Source: Chitinophaga pinensis (GTDB lineage Bacteria; Bacteroidota; Bacteroidia; Bacteroidales; GCA-2748055). From it: a stretch of DNA of 41,423 nucleotides. Under the pieces are notes generated by a model. The model was not told the DNA's origin. It made no database searches and saw only the letters and a program-made list of their open reading frames with translations. The DNA lies in the NCBI GenBank assembly GCA_945863035.1, contig CAMAZH010000024.1, positions 1 to 41,423 on the forward strand, written 5' to 3'. Made by a program: the position numbers and the translations under genes. Below, in pieces: positions 15,761-25,162 of this stretch (position 1 is the stretch's first letter; the number at the start of each line of letters is the position of its first letter).

Positions 15761-16600
15761 ATGGATTTCCTGAAGTTTTTGCTTACCCGAATATTCCTTA
15801 AAAACTTACTGATCGCTTTCGGTATCGGTCTCTTTCTTATGATCGCAACGCTCATCTGGCTTCGTGTTTTCACTCATCACGGACAGGCACTTACGGTTCC
15901 CGACCTTACAGGCCTTACCCTGGAAGAAGTCGAAGTGGTTACCAAAGCAAAAAAAATAAGGTATAACGTTACCGATTCGGTTTTCTTCCGCGAACTTCCG
16001 AAAGGCACTGTTGTGAAGCAGAATCCCATCCAGGGAATGAAAGTAAAAGCCAACCGGACCATTTACCTGAGCATGAACGCCATTAATCCTGAGCGGATTG
16101 TAATGCCAACGGTTACAGGTGTTTCGTTACGACAGGCCAGGGCAATTTTGGAAACTTACGGCTTATACCTCGGGAAAATTTCATACAAACCGGATATCGC
16201 TGTAAACAACGTCCTGCAACAAATGATCAACGACACTGTTATACAGTCGGGAAGCATGGTAATCAAAGGATCGTCAATCGATCTGGTTCTTGGCCTGGGA
16301 CTTAGTGATCAGACCACTCTTGTTCCTGATCTGATAGGCCATACCGTTGTGAACGCGAAAGATCTTCTTGCCGACCGCTACCTTAATTACGGGGCTATTG
16401 TTTTCGACAATTCGTTTGTAACAGCAATGGACTCCTTGTCGGCATTTGTATGGAAACAAAGACCTGAAGTCATTGATGAAGCCCGGCTGCATCTTGGTTC
16501 GAACGTAGATATGTGGGTTACAATCGACTCCACCAAACTCCCGCAACCCGAAATGGAATTAATCGAAGAAATGGAAAATCCCGATGAGGAAAATTTCTGA
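15761..16600 (+). CDS. Membrane-anchored PASTA-domain protein
   Basis: The 279-residue protein has an N-terminal transmembrane helix (about 12-37, LLIAFGIGLFLMIATLIW) and then about three PASTA modules: from TVPDLTGLTLEEVE (45), from VMPTVTGVSLRQARAIL (about 109) and from LVPDLIGHTVVNAKDLL (about 182). PASTA modules bind peptidoglycan fragments and usually sit on Ser/Thr kinases or penicillin-binding proteins; here neither enzyme domain is present. An acidic tail (MELIEEMENPDEEN) ends it. It heads an operon with a T9SS cargo gene (17-nt overlap), an RluD-type gene and D-Ala-D-Ala ligase, so a role in sensing or anchoring the cell wall is reasonable. Confidence 0.88.
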   Translation: MDFLKFLLTRIFLKNLLIAFGIGLFLMIATLIWLRVFTHHGQALTVPDLTGLTLEEVEVVTKAKKIRYNVTDSVFFRELPKGTVVKQNPIQGMKVKANRTIYLSMNAINPERIVMPTVTGVSLRQARAILETYGLYLGKISYKPDIAVNNVLQQMINDTVIQSGSMVIKGSSIDLVLGLGLSDQTTLVPDLIGHTVVNAKDLLADRYLNYGAIVFDNSFVTAMDSLSAFVWKQRPEVIDEARLHLGSNVDMWVTIDSTKLPQPEMELIEEMENPDEENF

Positions 16601-18455
16601 AATAGCAATCTCTTTCTTACTGTTCGTAAGCCCTTTAACGCTCTTTTCGCAAGAGATCACAAGCCGGCTCGAGGGGAATGCCGTTGCCGAGAAATACTAT
16701 CAGGGGAAAAAGACATTAAAAAAATCGAATAGTCAGCCCGACACCATCGAAATCCCTTTTATTGATGATTTTTCGGATTCCTTCGTGGAGCCCAAACCGG
16801 GATTATGGTCCGACCGATACGCCTTCATCAATAACAGCTATGCAATCTACCCGATAACAGCAGGTGTAGCCACTCTTGACGCGCTGGATTTTGACGGATC
16901 CCACTACCCTGCCGCCAGCTTCTTTCCCTATCAGGCCGATTTCCTAACCTCACAACCCATAAACCTCAACTATTCCCCCTCCGATAGCATCTACCTGAGT
17001 TTTTATTACCAGCCCGGGGGATTGGCAGAACCACCGGAACCCTTGGACAGCCTCATACTCGAGTTCTATAACCCCACCGATTTGCTGTGGAAAAAAACCT
17101 GGTCAACTCCCGGAATAAACACTTCGAAACCATTTACCAGGGTGATGATAAAAATTGACGATCCGGCTTACCTGAAAAAGGGCTTCCGATTCAGGTTTAA
17201 GAATTATGCCAGCCAACTAGAAAATCCCGATCAGTTCGATAAAAGGGCAAATGTTGACCTTTGGCATATCGATTACCTCAAACTCGACAAAAACCGTTTT
17301 GTTTCCGACACTATTAACAGAGATGTGGCATTTCTGGAACCCATTAAAAGCCTGTTGAAAGATTACACATCAATACCCTGGTCTCATTTCGAAGCTGCCT
17401 ATAACACCCAGAGAGCTCCTTTTATCGGAGTTGTTATACAGAACCATGACACCATTTCCAGAAATATCGGTGCAAGCCTTGAAATCAGGGACTTGTTAAA
17501 TTCCGGGCCTGTTTACAAAGTTCCGGTCCTCTATAACGATCTTCCGTCGGGCGACACCCTTTTTTACGACTATTCATATAACTATCCCTTCGATTTCTCA
17601 ATCGGCGATTCGGGAGCCTTCGAGATTAAGGCAATCATCCAAACCGATGTTTTTGATTACAAACCCAACGATACTCTTAAGCACATTCAGAAATTCCACG
17701 ATCAATACGCTCTCGACGACGGGACAGCTGAAGCCAGCTACGGATTCAGGGGAGCAGGAACAAAAGATGTATCTTCGGCCCTGAAATACAATTCCTTTAT
17801 TGGCGATACCCTTCGGGCTATCGACATGTATTTTGTACAAATAGTTGATTCCTTGAACACCGACTATTATTTTTATCTCAATGTATGGACCGATAATGGA
17901 GGCAAACCCGGGACAAAAATCATCGACCAGATTGGAATGCGCCCTGAGTATTCCGATGAACTCAACAAATTTGTGCGCTACAGGTTGGATTCTGCTGTTT
18001 ACGTCAAAGATGCTTTTTATATAGGATTCACCCAAACGGTTGAAAAACTCCTCAATGTTGGTCTGGACTTAAACCGCCTAAACAAGCCAAGACTATTCAA
18101 CAATTATTCCAACGGGGTATGGAATACCTCAACTCTTCCCGGCACACCCATGATGCGGCCGGTTTTTGGTAAAGATCAAGCCGTAGGAATCGAAAATACC
18201 CCTGCCACAATGTTTTCAGCTTTTCCAAACCCGGCCGACAGCTATGTCACGATTCGCATGAATGAGAATCTGCGCATATCAGCCTTGGCTTCCCTTGAGC
18301 TCATTGATGTGAGCGGGAGGACAGTCAGAAGCATAAACCCCAACCTGGAAGATGCAATCGGCACTTCAGACCTGCAAAACGGCATGTACTTCCTGAGAAT
18401 GTTCGACCCTGCTTCGAAGAAAAGCAGCGCACTAAAAATTATAATAAATCACTAG
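16584..18455 (+). CDS. Secreted protein with C-terminal type IX secretion (type A) sorting domain
   Basis: The 623-residue protein has a signal peptide (MRKISEIAISFLLFVSPLTLFSQ) and a long beta-rich body with aromatic and Asp/Tyr-rich segments (YLSFYYQPGG, DLWHIDYLKLD). The last 80 residues form a T9SS C-terminal domain: FSAFPNPADSYVTIRM, LELIDVSGRTVRSI and LQNGMYFLRMFD. The passenger resembles no enzyme I recognise; the central region could hold jellyroll domains. The ATG lies 17 nt inside the PASTA gene, so the two are tightly coupled. The protein should cross the outer membrane and be anchored or released at the surface. Confidence 0.88.
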   Translation: MRKISEIAISFLLFVSPLTLFSQEITSRLEGNAVAEKYYQGKKTLKKSNSQPDTIEIPFIDDFSDSFVEPKPGLWSDRYAFINNSYAIYPITAGVATLDALDFDGSHYPAASFFPYQADFLTSQPINLNYSPSDSIYLSFYYQPGGLAEPPEPLDSLILEFYNPTDLLWKKTWSTPGINTSKPFTRVMIKIDDPAYLKKGFRFRFKNYASQLENPDQFDKRANVDLWHIDYLKLDKNRFVSDTINRDVAFLEPIKSLLKDYTSIPWSHFEAAYNTQRAPFIGVVIQNHDTISRNIGASLEIRDLLNSGPVYKVPVLYNDLPSGDTLFYDYSYNYPFDFSIGDSGAFEIKAIIQTDVFDYKPNDTLKHIQKFHDQYALDDGTAEASYGFRGAGTKDVSSALKYNSFIGDTLRAIDMYFVQIVDSLNTDYYFYLNVWTDNGGKPGTKIIDQIGMRPEYSDELNKFVRYRLDSAVYVKDAFYIGFTQTVEKLLNVGLDLNRLNKPRLFNNYSNGVWNTSTLPGTPMMRPVFGKDQAVGIENTPATMFSAFPNPADSYVTIRMNENLRISALASLELIDVSGRTVRSINPNLEDAIGTSDLQNGMYFLRMFDPASKKSSALKIIINH

Positions 18456-18456
18456 G

Positions 18457-19512
18457 ATGACCGACAGGATTATTGACGATGAACTCATAGACAGTGAGCT
18501 ATACGAGCATTTCCGTTTTGTGGCCGATCCGGGCCAAAGCTTGCTCCGGATAGACAAATTTCTGGTAAACCGACTCGAGAATACCTCCAGAAGCAGAATC
18601 CAGGCTGCATCCGAATCGGGTAACATTCTGGTAAACGATGTTGCCGTAAGATCAAGTTACAGGGTTAAACCCGGTGATACCATTACAATTGTTTTACCCG
18701 ACCCTCCACGGGAAATTGAGCTGTTACCCGAAAACATCCCCCTGAACATTGTTTTTGAGGATGATCAGCTGATTGTTGTCAACAAGAACCCGGGAATGGT
18801 AGTTCACCCGGGCTATGGCAATTACACCGGCACCCTAATAAATGCGTTGATGTACCATTTGCGCGACAATCCCCTGTTCCAGTCGGGAGAACAACGGCCC
18901 GGTCTGGTTCATCGCATCGACAAAGACACCTCCGGGTTACTCGTTATCGCCAAAACTGAGCTGGCTATGAATAAGCTGGCCCTGCAGTTCTTTAATAAAA
19001 CCAGCAAGCGTAACTATGTTGCGCTGGTTTGGGGAAATATGGAGGAGGATGAAGGCACAATAACCGGCAACCTCGGCCGAAATCCCAAAGACCGCAAGAA
19101 AATGCATGTGTTTGCCGACGGTTCGGAAGGAAAGCACGCCGTTACCCACTACAAAGTGCTTGAACGCTTCGACTATGTCAACCTTGTGGAATGCAGGCTG
19201 GAAACTGGCAGGACCCACCAGATCCGCGTTCATTTCCAATACATCAAACACCCCCTATTTAACGATCCTGAATACGGGGGAAACCAAATTCTCCGGGGAA
19301 CAACCTTTACCAAATACCGGCAGTTTATTCAAAACTGTTTCAAAATACTGCCCAGGCAAGCACTTCACGCTCGCTCCCTGGGTTTCGTCCATCCTACTTC
19401 CGGAAAGGAAATAATGTTCGAGTCGGCCATCCCTGATGATATGCAAACAGTACTCGAAAAATGGAGAAGGTATGTCTCGGGCAGAGAAAATCAAGAGTTT
19501 CAAGAAGAATAA
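18457..19512 (+). CDS. rluD: RluD-family 23S rRNA pseudouridine synthase
   Basis: The 351-residue protein has an N-terminal S4 RNA-binding domain (about 28-85: LRIDKFLVNRLENTSRSRIQ, with NILVNDVAVRSSYRVKPGD) followed by a RluA/RluD catalytic domain. HRIDKDTSG at 152-160 contains the catalytic Asp155. LETGRTHQIRVHF and GFVHPTSGKEI follow as expected. RluD modifies helix 69 of 23S rRNA; RluC/RluA-type specificity cannot be excluded by sequence alone. The start follows the preceding stop codon by one base. An AT-only palindrome (19508-19525) spans the stop. Confidence 0.9.
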   Translation: MTDRIIDDELIDSELYEHFRFVADPGQSLLRIDKFLVNRLENTSRSRIQAASESGNILVNDVAVRSSYRVKPGDTITIVLPDPPREIELLPENIPLNIVFEDDQLIVVNKNPGMVVHPGYGNYTGTLINALMYHLRDNPLFQSGEQRPGLVHRIDKDTSGLLVIAKTELAMNKLALQFFNKTSKRNYVALVWGNMEEDEGTITGNLGRNPKDRKKMHVFADGSEGKHAVTHYKVLERFDYVNLVECRLETGRTHQIRVHFQYIKHPLFNDPEYGGNQILRGTTFTKYRQFIQNCFKILPRQALHARSLGFVHPTSGKEIMFESAIPDDMQTVLEKWRRYVSGRENQEFQEE

Positions 19513-19618
19513 TAATATTATTATTACCTTTATTGAAGCTACAGCTTAATCGGGTTAAAGGCGTTTGGAGGTTTTCTTTAGCCAAAGCCGGGGTCCTAAA
19601 ATACTAGAATTCAGAAAT

Positions 19619-20596
19619 ATGCTCAGGAATATTGCAATTGTTGGCGGAGGGGATTCTTCCGAATATGTGATCTCAGTTAAAAGTGCTGCCCAGATCATTG
19701 ATCTTATAAATAAAAAGAAATACAGGCCCATTGCCGTCACAGTAAAAGGAACAGAGTGGTTCGCAAAAATGGCCGACGGCACCGATATCCAGGTTGATCT
19801 GAGAGACTTCAGCATCAGCCCTAACGGGAAAAAACTGCGATTCGAATACGCTTTCATTATAATTCACGGCACTCCGGGAGAAAACGGAAAACTCCAGGCT
19901 TACCTCGATATGCAGAAGATTCCCTATAGCACTTCTTCAGTTTTATCATCGGCTTTGACCTTTAACAAATACGCCTGCAAGATTTACCTGAAAAACTTCG
20001 GAATAACAACCGCTGAGGCAGTAATGATCAACAAGAAGCGAAGCGTATCGAATGAAGCGATTATCGACAGGGTTGGCCTGCCCTGCTTTGTAAAGCCCAA
20101 TAACGGGGGCTCCAGCTTCGGCACATCCAGAGTAAACAAAGCAGACGAGATGGAGGATGCGATTCGAGAGGCATTTAAGGAGGACAATGAGGTGATTGTC
20201 GAATCGTTTGTTAAAGGAACCGAAATAAGTTGCGGGCTTGTCAAAACCAGTGAAGAGGAAATAATATTTCCGATAACGGAAATCGTTACCAGTAACGAGT
20301 TCTTCGATTATGAAGCAAAATATACCGATGGCCTTGCCGAAGAAATAACTCCGGCACGACTTTCAGACGATATAACCAAACGATGCAGGCAATTGGCTTC
20401 TGAAATATATGACAATCTGGATTGTCGGGGGATTGTAAGAATCGACTTTATAGTTAGGGGAAACCAGATCTATTTCCTCGAACTCAATTCCATTCCCGGA
20501 ATGAGCAGAGAGAGCATTGTTCCCAAACAGATCCGGGCAATGGGCTTAAGGGTGGAAGATATTATCGACAAGGTTATTGCGGATACCTTCAGGTAA
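19619..20596 (+). CDS. ddl: D-alanine--D-alanine ligase
   Basis: Ddl makes D-Ala-D-Ala for peptidoglycan precursors using ATP. The 325-residue length and motifs fit: MLRNIAIVGGGDSSEY at the start, HGTPGENGKLQAYL, the ATP-grasp segment FVKPNNGGSSFGTS, EITPARLSDD and, near the end, VRIDFIVRG and FLELNSIPGMSRES with the metal-binding Glu and Asn. I use the ATG at 19619; an in-frame TTG at 19565 would add 18 residues with no family match. It closes the PASTA/T9SS/rluD run and is convergent with the biotin-carrier gene, 27 nt away. Confidence 0.94.
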   Translation: MLRNIAIVGGGDSSEYVISVKSAAQIIDLINKKKYRPIAVTVKGTEWFAKMADGTDIQVDLRDFSISPNGKKLRFEYAFIIIHGTPGENGKLQAYLDMQKIPYSTSSVLSSALTFNKYACKIYLKNFGITTAEAVMINKKRSVSNEAIIDRVGLPCFVKPNNGGSSFGTSRVNKADEMEDAIREAFKEDNEVIVESFVKGTEISCGLVKTSEEEIIFPITEIVTSNEFFDYEAKYTDGLAEEITPARLSDDITKRCRQLASEIYDNLDCRGIVRIDFIVRGNQIYFLELNSIPGMSRESIVPKQIRAMGLRVEDIIDKVIADTFR

Positions 20597-20623
20597 TTGC
20601 TTTGTTGATTTCCGGGGAGTAAA

Positions 20624-21160
20624 TCAGAATTTTTCGATTTCAATGAGAATATCATCCTTCATCACCGAATCGTTCTGCCTGACATAAATCTTTTTCACTT
20701 TACCGGTTATATTTGCCAGAATTTCGTTTTGCATCTTCATGGCCTCCAGAATCAGGACCGCCTCCCCCTGCTTGATTTCAGTGTTCTCCTCAACCAGAAT
20801 GTCCAGAATCTTACCGGGCATGGGAGCTACGATTCGCTCGGTTTTTGAGGAGACTTCACTCTTGATCAGGAATTTGCGTCGCTTATAGGAAATCGGGGTC
20901 TCAATCGAAAAATAATACCAAACCCCATTGATAATCACGGTGTACTTATTTTGATTTTTCTCAAGGATATCCACCTGATATTTGTGGTTTTTCCAGATCA
21001 GGTAGCTGAAACCGTCCGGGTCCTCAAAAACCCGTATATCCATCTTCTTCCCTTTTATCTTAACGTTTTCGTCCAATGGGTTTACGATCTCGAATTTTCG
21101 TTTACCCTCCCCACAGGCAATAAAAACGTCTTTCAAGGCTTTTTCGCTTGTATATCTCAT
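20624..21160 (-). CDS. Biotin carboxyl carrier protein of an acyl-CoA carboxylase
   Basis: The 178-residue protein ends in a biotinyl domain: IVAPMPGKILDILVEENTEI, LEAMKM with biotin-accepting Lys142, then ITGKVKKIYVRQND. The first 100 residues are a beta-rich region of unclear fold that may dock to the other subunits. It is the last gene of the carboxylase operon, 16 nt after the biotin carboxylase gene, and carries carboxybiotin between the two active sites. Confidence 0.92.
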   Translation of the reverse strand: MRYTSEKALKDVFIACGEGKRKFEIVNPLDENVKIKGKKMDIRVFEDPDGFSYLIWKNHKYQVDILEKNQNKYTVIINGVWYYFSIETPISYKRRKFLIKSEVSSKTERIVAPMPGKILDILVEENTEIKQGEAVLILEAMKMQNEILANITGKVKKIYVRQNDSVMKDDILIEIEKF

Positions 21161-21176
21161 TTCTGGTTTGTTTAGA

Positions 21177-22682
21177 TTAGCGGGATTTCAATCGTTTATT
21201 CAGAATCCAGGGCGTGATGTTTTTCCCCTTGTCAAAATCCACTGTTTTATCCTCATCTTCTTTAAGACTCCGGGCAAAATCATAGGTGGCAAAAAAGGCA
21301 GCAAGCATTTCCGCATCCTTATCCTGAAAATAGTGAATTTTCATTTCAGACTGCAGGAATGAAGTGTCGTATTTCCCCTTCTTAAAGCTACTGTTGTTCA
21401 AAACAGCTTTGCAAAAGGGTATGGTTGTTTTAAGACCTTTAATCCAAAGTTTCTTAAGTGCATTGGCAGAATAAAGAATGGCCTTCTCCCGATTCTCCCC
21501 GTGAATTATCAGTTTTGCGATCATTGAATCGAAATAGGGGGTAATAACCGCACCTTCCTGAATTCCCGAATCGATTCTGATGTTCTTGCTTCGCGGGAGC
21601 GACATCTTTTCAATTGTTCCCAGACTTGGCGAAAACCCGGCCTGAACGTCCTCGGCATTGATCCTGAACTCAAAAGCCCAACCATTGCACTGCACATCTT
21701 TTTGTTTCAGGGGAAGGGGTTCGTCCTGGGCTACGCGGATCTGAAGCTCAATCAGATCTAGCCCGGTAACCATCTCCGTAACAGGATGCTCAACCTGAAT
21801 ACGGGTATTCATCTCCATAAAGTAGAACTTGTTATCCGAGTCCAGCAGAAACTCCACCGTGCCCGCACTGTAATAATTAACCGACTTTGCAATGTTAATA
21901 GCTGCAAGTCCCATCTTTTCCCTCAGGGCTTTATCAAGAGCGGCCGATGGGGATTCCTCAATGAGTTTTTGATGTTTCCGCTGTACAGAGCATTCCCTTT
22001 CCCCGAGATGAATAATATTACCCTGCTTGTCCCCGAAAATCTGAAATTCTATATGACGGGGATTCCGAACGTATTTTTCAACAAAAACGGCTGGGTCGTT
22101 AAACGCTTTGGCTGCTTCTGAACTTGCCATTTTAAACATCTTCTCAAGCTCGCCATCGTTTTCAACGATCCTCATTCCCCTGCCTCCACCACCGGATGCG
22201 GCTTTAAGTATTACAGGGTATCCAATCTTCCTGGCAATTTCCCTGGCCTCCTGAGGATCTTTAACATCCCCCAGAGAACCTTCGAGCAGAGGCACTTTGT
22301 GTTTTCTGGCCAACTGCTTAGCAATTGTTTTGTTACCCATTTTCAGGATAGCTTCTGGCGAGGGACCTATGAAAATGATGTTCTCATCTTCGCATCTCTG
22401 CGCAAAAACAGGGCTTTCGGCAAGAAATCCGTATCCGGGGTGAACCGCAGAGATATTGTGCTCCTTAACCGCACTGACAATTTTCTCGATATCCAGAAAT
22501 TCAGGAATATCTTCCGCATGGTCGGTAAAATCGATCACCTTATCGGCAGCACTTAAATAAAGTGCGTTGGGCTCCTTGGAGGTTTTGATAACCCAGGTTT
22601 CGATTCCCATGAGTTTTGCAGTCTGAATCACCCTGATTGCAATTTCTCCACGGTTAGCAATTAGTAAACTGTTAATTTTCAT
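21177..22682 (-). CDS. Biotin carboxylase subunit of an acyl-CoA (probably propionyl-CoA) carboxylase
   Basis: The 501-residue ATP-grasp enzyme carboxylates biotin using ATP and bicarbonate. Signatures: NSLLIANRGEIAIRVIQTAK, HPGYGFLAESPVFA, the glycine loop AASGGGGRGMRIVEN (about 160-175), ERECSVQRKHQKLIEESPS, FYFMEMNTRIQVEHPVTEMV and FRINAEDV. It is about 50 residues longer than a minimal AccC; the tail (IHYFQDKDAEMLAAFFATY) is the kind of extension seen in propionyl/methylcrotonyl-type subunits. It lies between carboxyltransferase (9-nt gap upstream) and carrier protein, a complete three-gene set. Confidence 0.92.
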   Translation of the reverse strand: MKINSLLIANRGEIAIRVIQTAKLMGIETWVIKTSKEPNALYLSAADKVIDFTDHAEDIPEFLDIEKIVSAVKEHNISAVHPGYGFLAESPVFAQRCEDENIIFIGPSPEAILKMGNKTIAKQLARKHKVPLLEGSLGDVKDPQEAREIARKIGYPVILKAASGGGGRGMRIVENDGELEKMFKMASSEAAKAFNDPAVFVEKYVRNPRHIEFQIFGDKQGNIIHLGERECSVQRKHQKLIEESPSAALDKALREKMGLAAINIAKSVNYYSAGTVEFLLDSDNKFYFMEMNTRIQVEHPVTEMVTGLDLIELQIRVAQDEPLPLKQKDVQCNGWAFEFRINAEDVQAGFSPSLGTIEKMSLPRSKNIRIDSGIQEGAVITPYFDSMIAKLIIHGENREKAILYSANALKKLWIKGLKTTIPFCKAVLNNSSFKKGKYDTSFLQSEMKIHYFQDKDAEMLAAFFATYDFARSLKEDEDKTVDFDKGKNITPWILNKRLKSR

Positions 22683-22691
22683 ACAAGGGAT

Positions 22692-24248
22692 TTATAACGG
22701 AATGTTTCCGTGTTTTCTTGAAGGAACGCTTACATGTTTGTTTTCCAAAGCTTCATAGGCGGAAATAAGCTTTTTGCGTGTAATTGAGGGATCGATTACT
22801 TCATCAATAAACCCCTTTTCATCGGCAATGTAGGGATTTGCAATTTCGCTTCTGTATTTTGCAGCCAAATCTTTTCGAAGTTTTGCCGGATCCTCCGACT
22901 CAGATAATTCCTTCCTGTAAAGAATCGCGACGGCTCCCTCGGGACCCATAACAGCAATCTCCGCTGTAGGCCAGGCGAAATTAAAATCCCCTCCAAGGTT
23001 CTTGCTGTTCATCACGCAATACGCTCCACCGTACGACTTTCTAAGGATAATGGTAATTCTTGGTACCGTTGCATCGGCAAATGCATATAAGAGCTTGGCG
23101 CCGTGCCGGATAATCCCGCTGTGTTCCTGGTCAATTCCCGGCAAAAATCCCGGCACATCCTCCAGGGCCAGCAAAGGTATATTAAACGAGTCGCAGAATC
23201 TTACAAAACGGGCTGCCTTCATCGATGAGTTTATATCAAGCGTACCGGCAAGCACTTTGGGCTGGTTGGCAACGATTCCAATCGTTTTGCCATCGAGCCT
23301 TCCTAATCCGATCACAATGTTCTGTGCATACAACTCGGAGATCTCGTAAAAGCTGCCTTTATCAAAGATCAGATTAATTACATCCTTAACATCATAAGGC
23401 TTGTTGGTGTCATCAGGAACAACTTCCCGCAGCTTCTCATCGGTATCCCTCTGTACTTCAGCCAAAGATACAAAAGGCGAATTCTCAAGATTGTTGGAGG
23501 GAAGATACGACAATAGCTTGCGCACACCGAGCAAGGTGTTTTCCTCGTCTTCGTATATCATGTTGGCAACACCGCTTTTCCTGGCATGAACCTCAGCTCC
23601 GCCCAAATCTTCAAAACTCACATCCTGATTCAACACTTCCTTGACCACATTGGGACCGGTAACAAACATGTGACTGGTTTTATTGGTCATAAAGACAAAA
23701 TCCGTTATAGAGGGGGAATAAACTGCACCTCCCGCTGCCGGACCCATGATAACCGAAATCTGAGGAATAACCCCGGATGACTGGACATTCCTGTAGAAGA
23801 TACCGGCATAACCTGCCAAACTGGCAACGCCTTCCTGTATCCTGGCCCCTCCCGAGTCGATAAGTCCTATGATTGGTGCTCCCATTTTGAGCGCCATATT
23901 CTGAATCTTCATGATTTTGGCTGCATGAACCGCACCAAGAGATCCGCCCATTACATTGAAATCCTGAGCGTATGCGAATGCAAGCCTCCCGCTGATTTTC
24001 CCGTGCCCAATAATCACCCCGTCACCAAAGGTGTGCGTCATTCGCCCAAACCCCTTTTCAATGGATGCGGGAGTTACAAAAGCGTCAATTTCCTCGAAGG
24101 TTCCCTCGTCGAAAAGAATCTGAATGCGTTCCCAGGCAAGTAGCTTTCCCTTGGAGTGCTGCTTCTCCGCAGCCTCCGGGCTGTTTTGCAGGTCATACTT
24201 ATTCAGGCGATCCTGGAACTTGATGAAATTTCTTCCGTTTATGTCCAT
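22692..24248 (-). CDS. Acyl-CoA carboxylase carboxyltransferase beta subunit (propionyl-CoA carboxylase-like)
   Basis: The 518-residue protein is a fused carboxyltransferase of the PCC-beta/methylmalonyl-CoA decarboxylase family. It has FAYAQDFNVMGGSLGAVHA, LIDSGGARIQEGVASLAGY, IMGPAAGGAVYSPSITDFV (N-half oxyanion GG), and in the second half FLPGIDQEHSGIIRHGAKLL and KSYGGAYCVMNSKNLGGD. It transfers CO2 from carboxybiotin to the acyl-CoA, most likely propionyl-CoA. No methylmalonyl-CoA mutase or epimerase, and no membrane pump subunit, is in the window, so direction and coupling are open. It leads the minus-strand operon. Confidence 0.92.
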   Translation of the reverse strand: MDINGRNFIKFQDRLNKYDLQNSPEAAEKQHSKGKLLAWERIQILFDEGTFEEIDAFVTPASIEKGFGRMTHTFGDGVIIGHGKISGRLAFAYAQDFNVMGGSLGAVHAAKIMKIQNMALKMGAPIIGLIDSGGARIQEGVASLAGYAGIFYRNVQSSGVIPQISVIMGPAAGGAVYSPSITDFVFMTNKTSHMFVTGPNVVKEVLNQDVSFEDLGGAEVHARKSGVANMIYEDEENTLLGVRKLLSYLPSNNLENSPFVSLAEVQRDTDEKLREVVPDDTNKPYDVKDVINLIFDKGSFYEISELYAQNIVIGLGRLDGKTIGIVANQPKVLAGTLDINSSMKAARFVRFCDSFNIPLLALEDVPGFLPGIDQEHSGIIRHGAKLLYAFADATVPRITIILRKSYGGAYCVMNSKNLGGDFNFAWPTAEIAVMGPEGAVAILYRKELSESEDPAKLRKDLAAKYRSEIANPYIADEKGFIDEVIDPSITRKKLISAYEALENKHVSVPSRKHGNIPL

Positions 24249-24543
24249 ATTGTAATGGTTTCGATTAACCTAAGTCTGATAAATTATTGAACAAATTAAT
24301 TCCAATTTTTTCATGCTGGCTTTTTACGCTAACCGCAAAACATGACAAAAGTCAATCTTTTTTAACCCTGCAAATGTAAGAATAAAATTAAATTTTAGAA
24401 TTTCTAATGCGATTAATCTTGCTTAAACGCCACATCCATCTGTTGTTCAATTATTTGCAAGACCCGAATTTTCCGAACGCACATTTGACTCACAATAAGC
24501 CATGGACTGACAAATTTCTGAGATTCAGCCTGATAGAGACTGT
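24249..24543. other. Intergenic region: carboxylase leader, otherwise nothing recognised
   Basis: It holds the predicted -7 element of the carboxylase operon at 24371-24378 and about 115 nt of leader. I found no gene or strong hairpin between 24400 and 24543. Confidence 0.5.
24371..24378 (-). promoter_or_regulatory. Predicted -7 element of the acyl-CoA carboxylase operon
   Basis: Minus-strand TACATTTG matches TAnnTTTG exactly. A T-rich segment lies at the -33 distance but no exact TTG. It implies a leader of about 115 nt. Confidence 0.45.
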
Positions 24544-24583
24544 ACAAAAATAAACGCAGGACAAATATCCATCTGTCCTGCGT
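24544..24583 (-). terminator. Intrinsic terminator of ssb
   Basis: ACGCAGGACA (24554-24563) and TGTCCTGCGT (24574-24583) form a perfect 10-bp stem with a 10-nt loop. Read on the minus strand it is followed by a T-rich tract (24553-24543). It lies 54 nt past the ssb stop. Confidence 0.82.
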
Positions 24584-24636
24584 CCCCCAAAAAAAACGAA
24601 TAACCCAACTAACTATCCGATTCAGAAACCCAATAG

Positions 24637-24984
24637 TTATGCTTTGTCGTTTCTCGAAGAAAGAAACATAAAATTGTCACAAATAATTTCGGTAGAGAAG
24701 CGCTTCACTCCATCTTTGTCTTCATAGCTGGAAGTTTGGATTTTCCCTTCAACATAAATAGGATCGCCTTTCTTAACAAAATTTTTCACTAATTCTGCCC
24801 GCTTGTTAAAAACGGTAACCTTATGCCATTCCGTTTTCTTTACCTCTTTCCCTTCCTTATCGGTATATTCCTCATTGGTAGCCAGAGAAAAATGAGCTAC
24901 CGCCTGTTTGTTTTCCAGCTGGTTGAAGCGGGGAATCTCTCCCACGTTTCCTACCAGAGTGACTTTATTGATGCCGTTTTTCAT
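24637..24984 (-). CDS. ssb: Short single-stranded DNA-binding protein without an acidic tip
   Basis: The 115-residue protein is an SSB OB fold: INKVTLVGNVGEIPRF, AVAHFSLATNEEYTD, TEWHKVTVFNKRAELVKNFV, GDPIYVEGKIQTSSYED and FSTEIICDNFMFL. It ends at SSRNDKA. It lacks the flexible linker and the acidic C-terminal tip (DDxPF type) that recruits replication and repair partners in standard SSBs. This suggests a secondary SSB, with the main one elsewhere in the genome, but that is inference. It stands alone on the minus strand with its own terminator. Confidence 0.92.
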   Translation of the reverse strand: MKNGINKVTLVGNVGEIPRFNQLENKQAVAHFSLATNEEYTDKEGKEVKKTEWHKVTVFNKRAELVKNFVKKGDPIYVEGKIQTSSYEDKDGVKRFSTEIICDNFMFLSSRNDKA

Positions 24985-25162
24985 AAAAGTGGATTTAACT
25001 GGTTAAGTAATTATCTACTCCTTAATGATGCGAGATTTAAAAAATCAGCGTCGGAAATCAAAAAAAATCAGAAAATCATAAAAATAAATTGCGGGATTTC
25101 ATAAAGCGCTGATTATTTGAACTTTGCGATCACTCCTTGGAACATGGAAAAAATAGCTGTGG

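Noticed and set aside
19508-19525. AT-only perfect palindrome at the end of rluD as a terminator
   Set aside because: An A/T-only stem is weak, spans the stop codon and lacks a following T tract.
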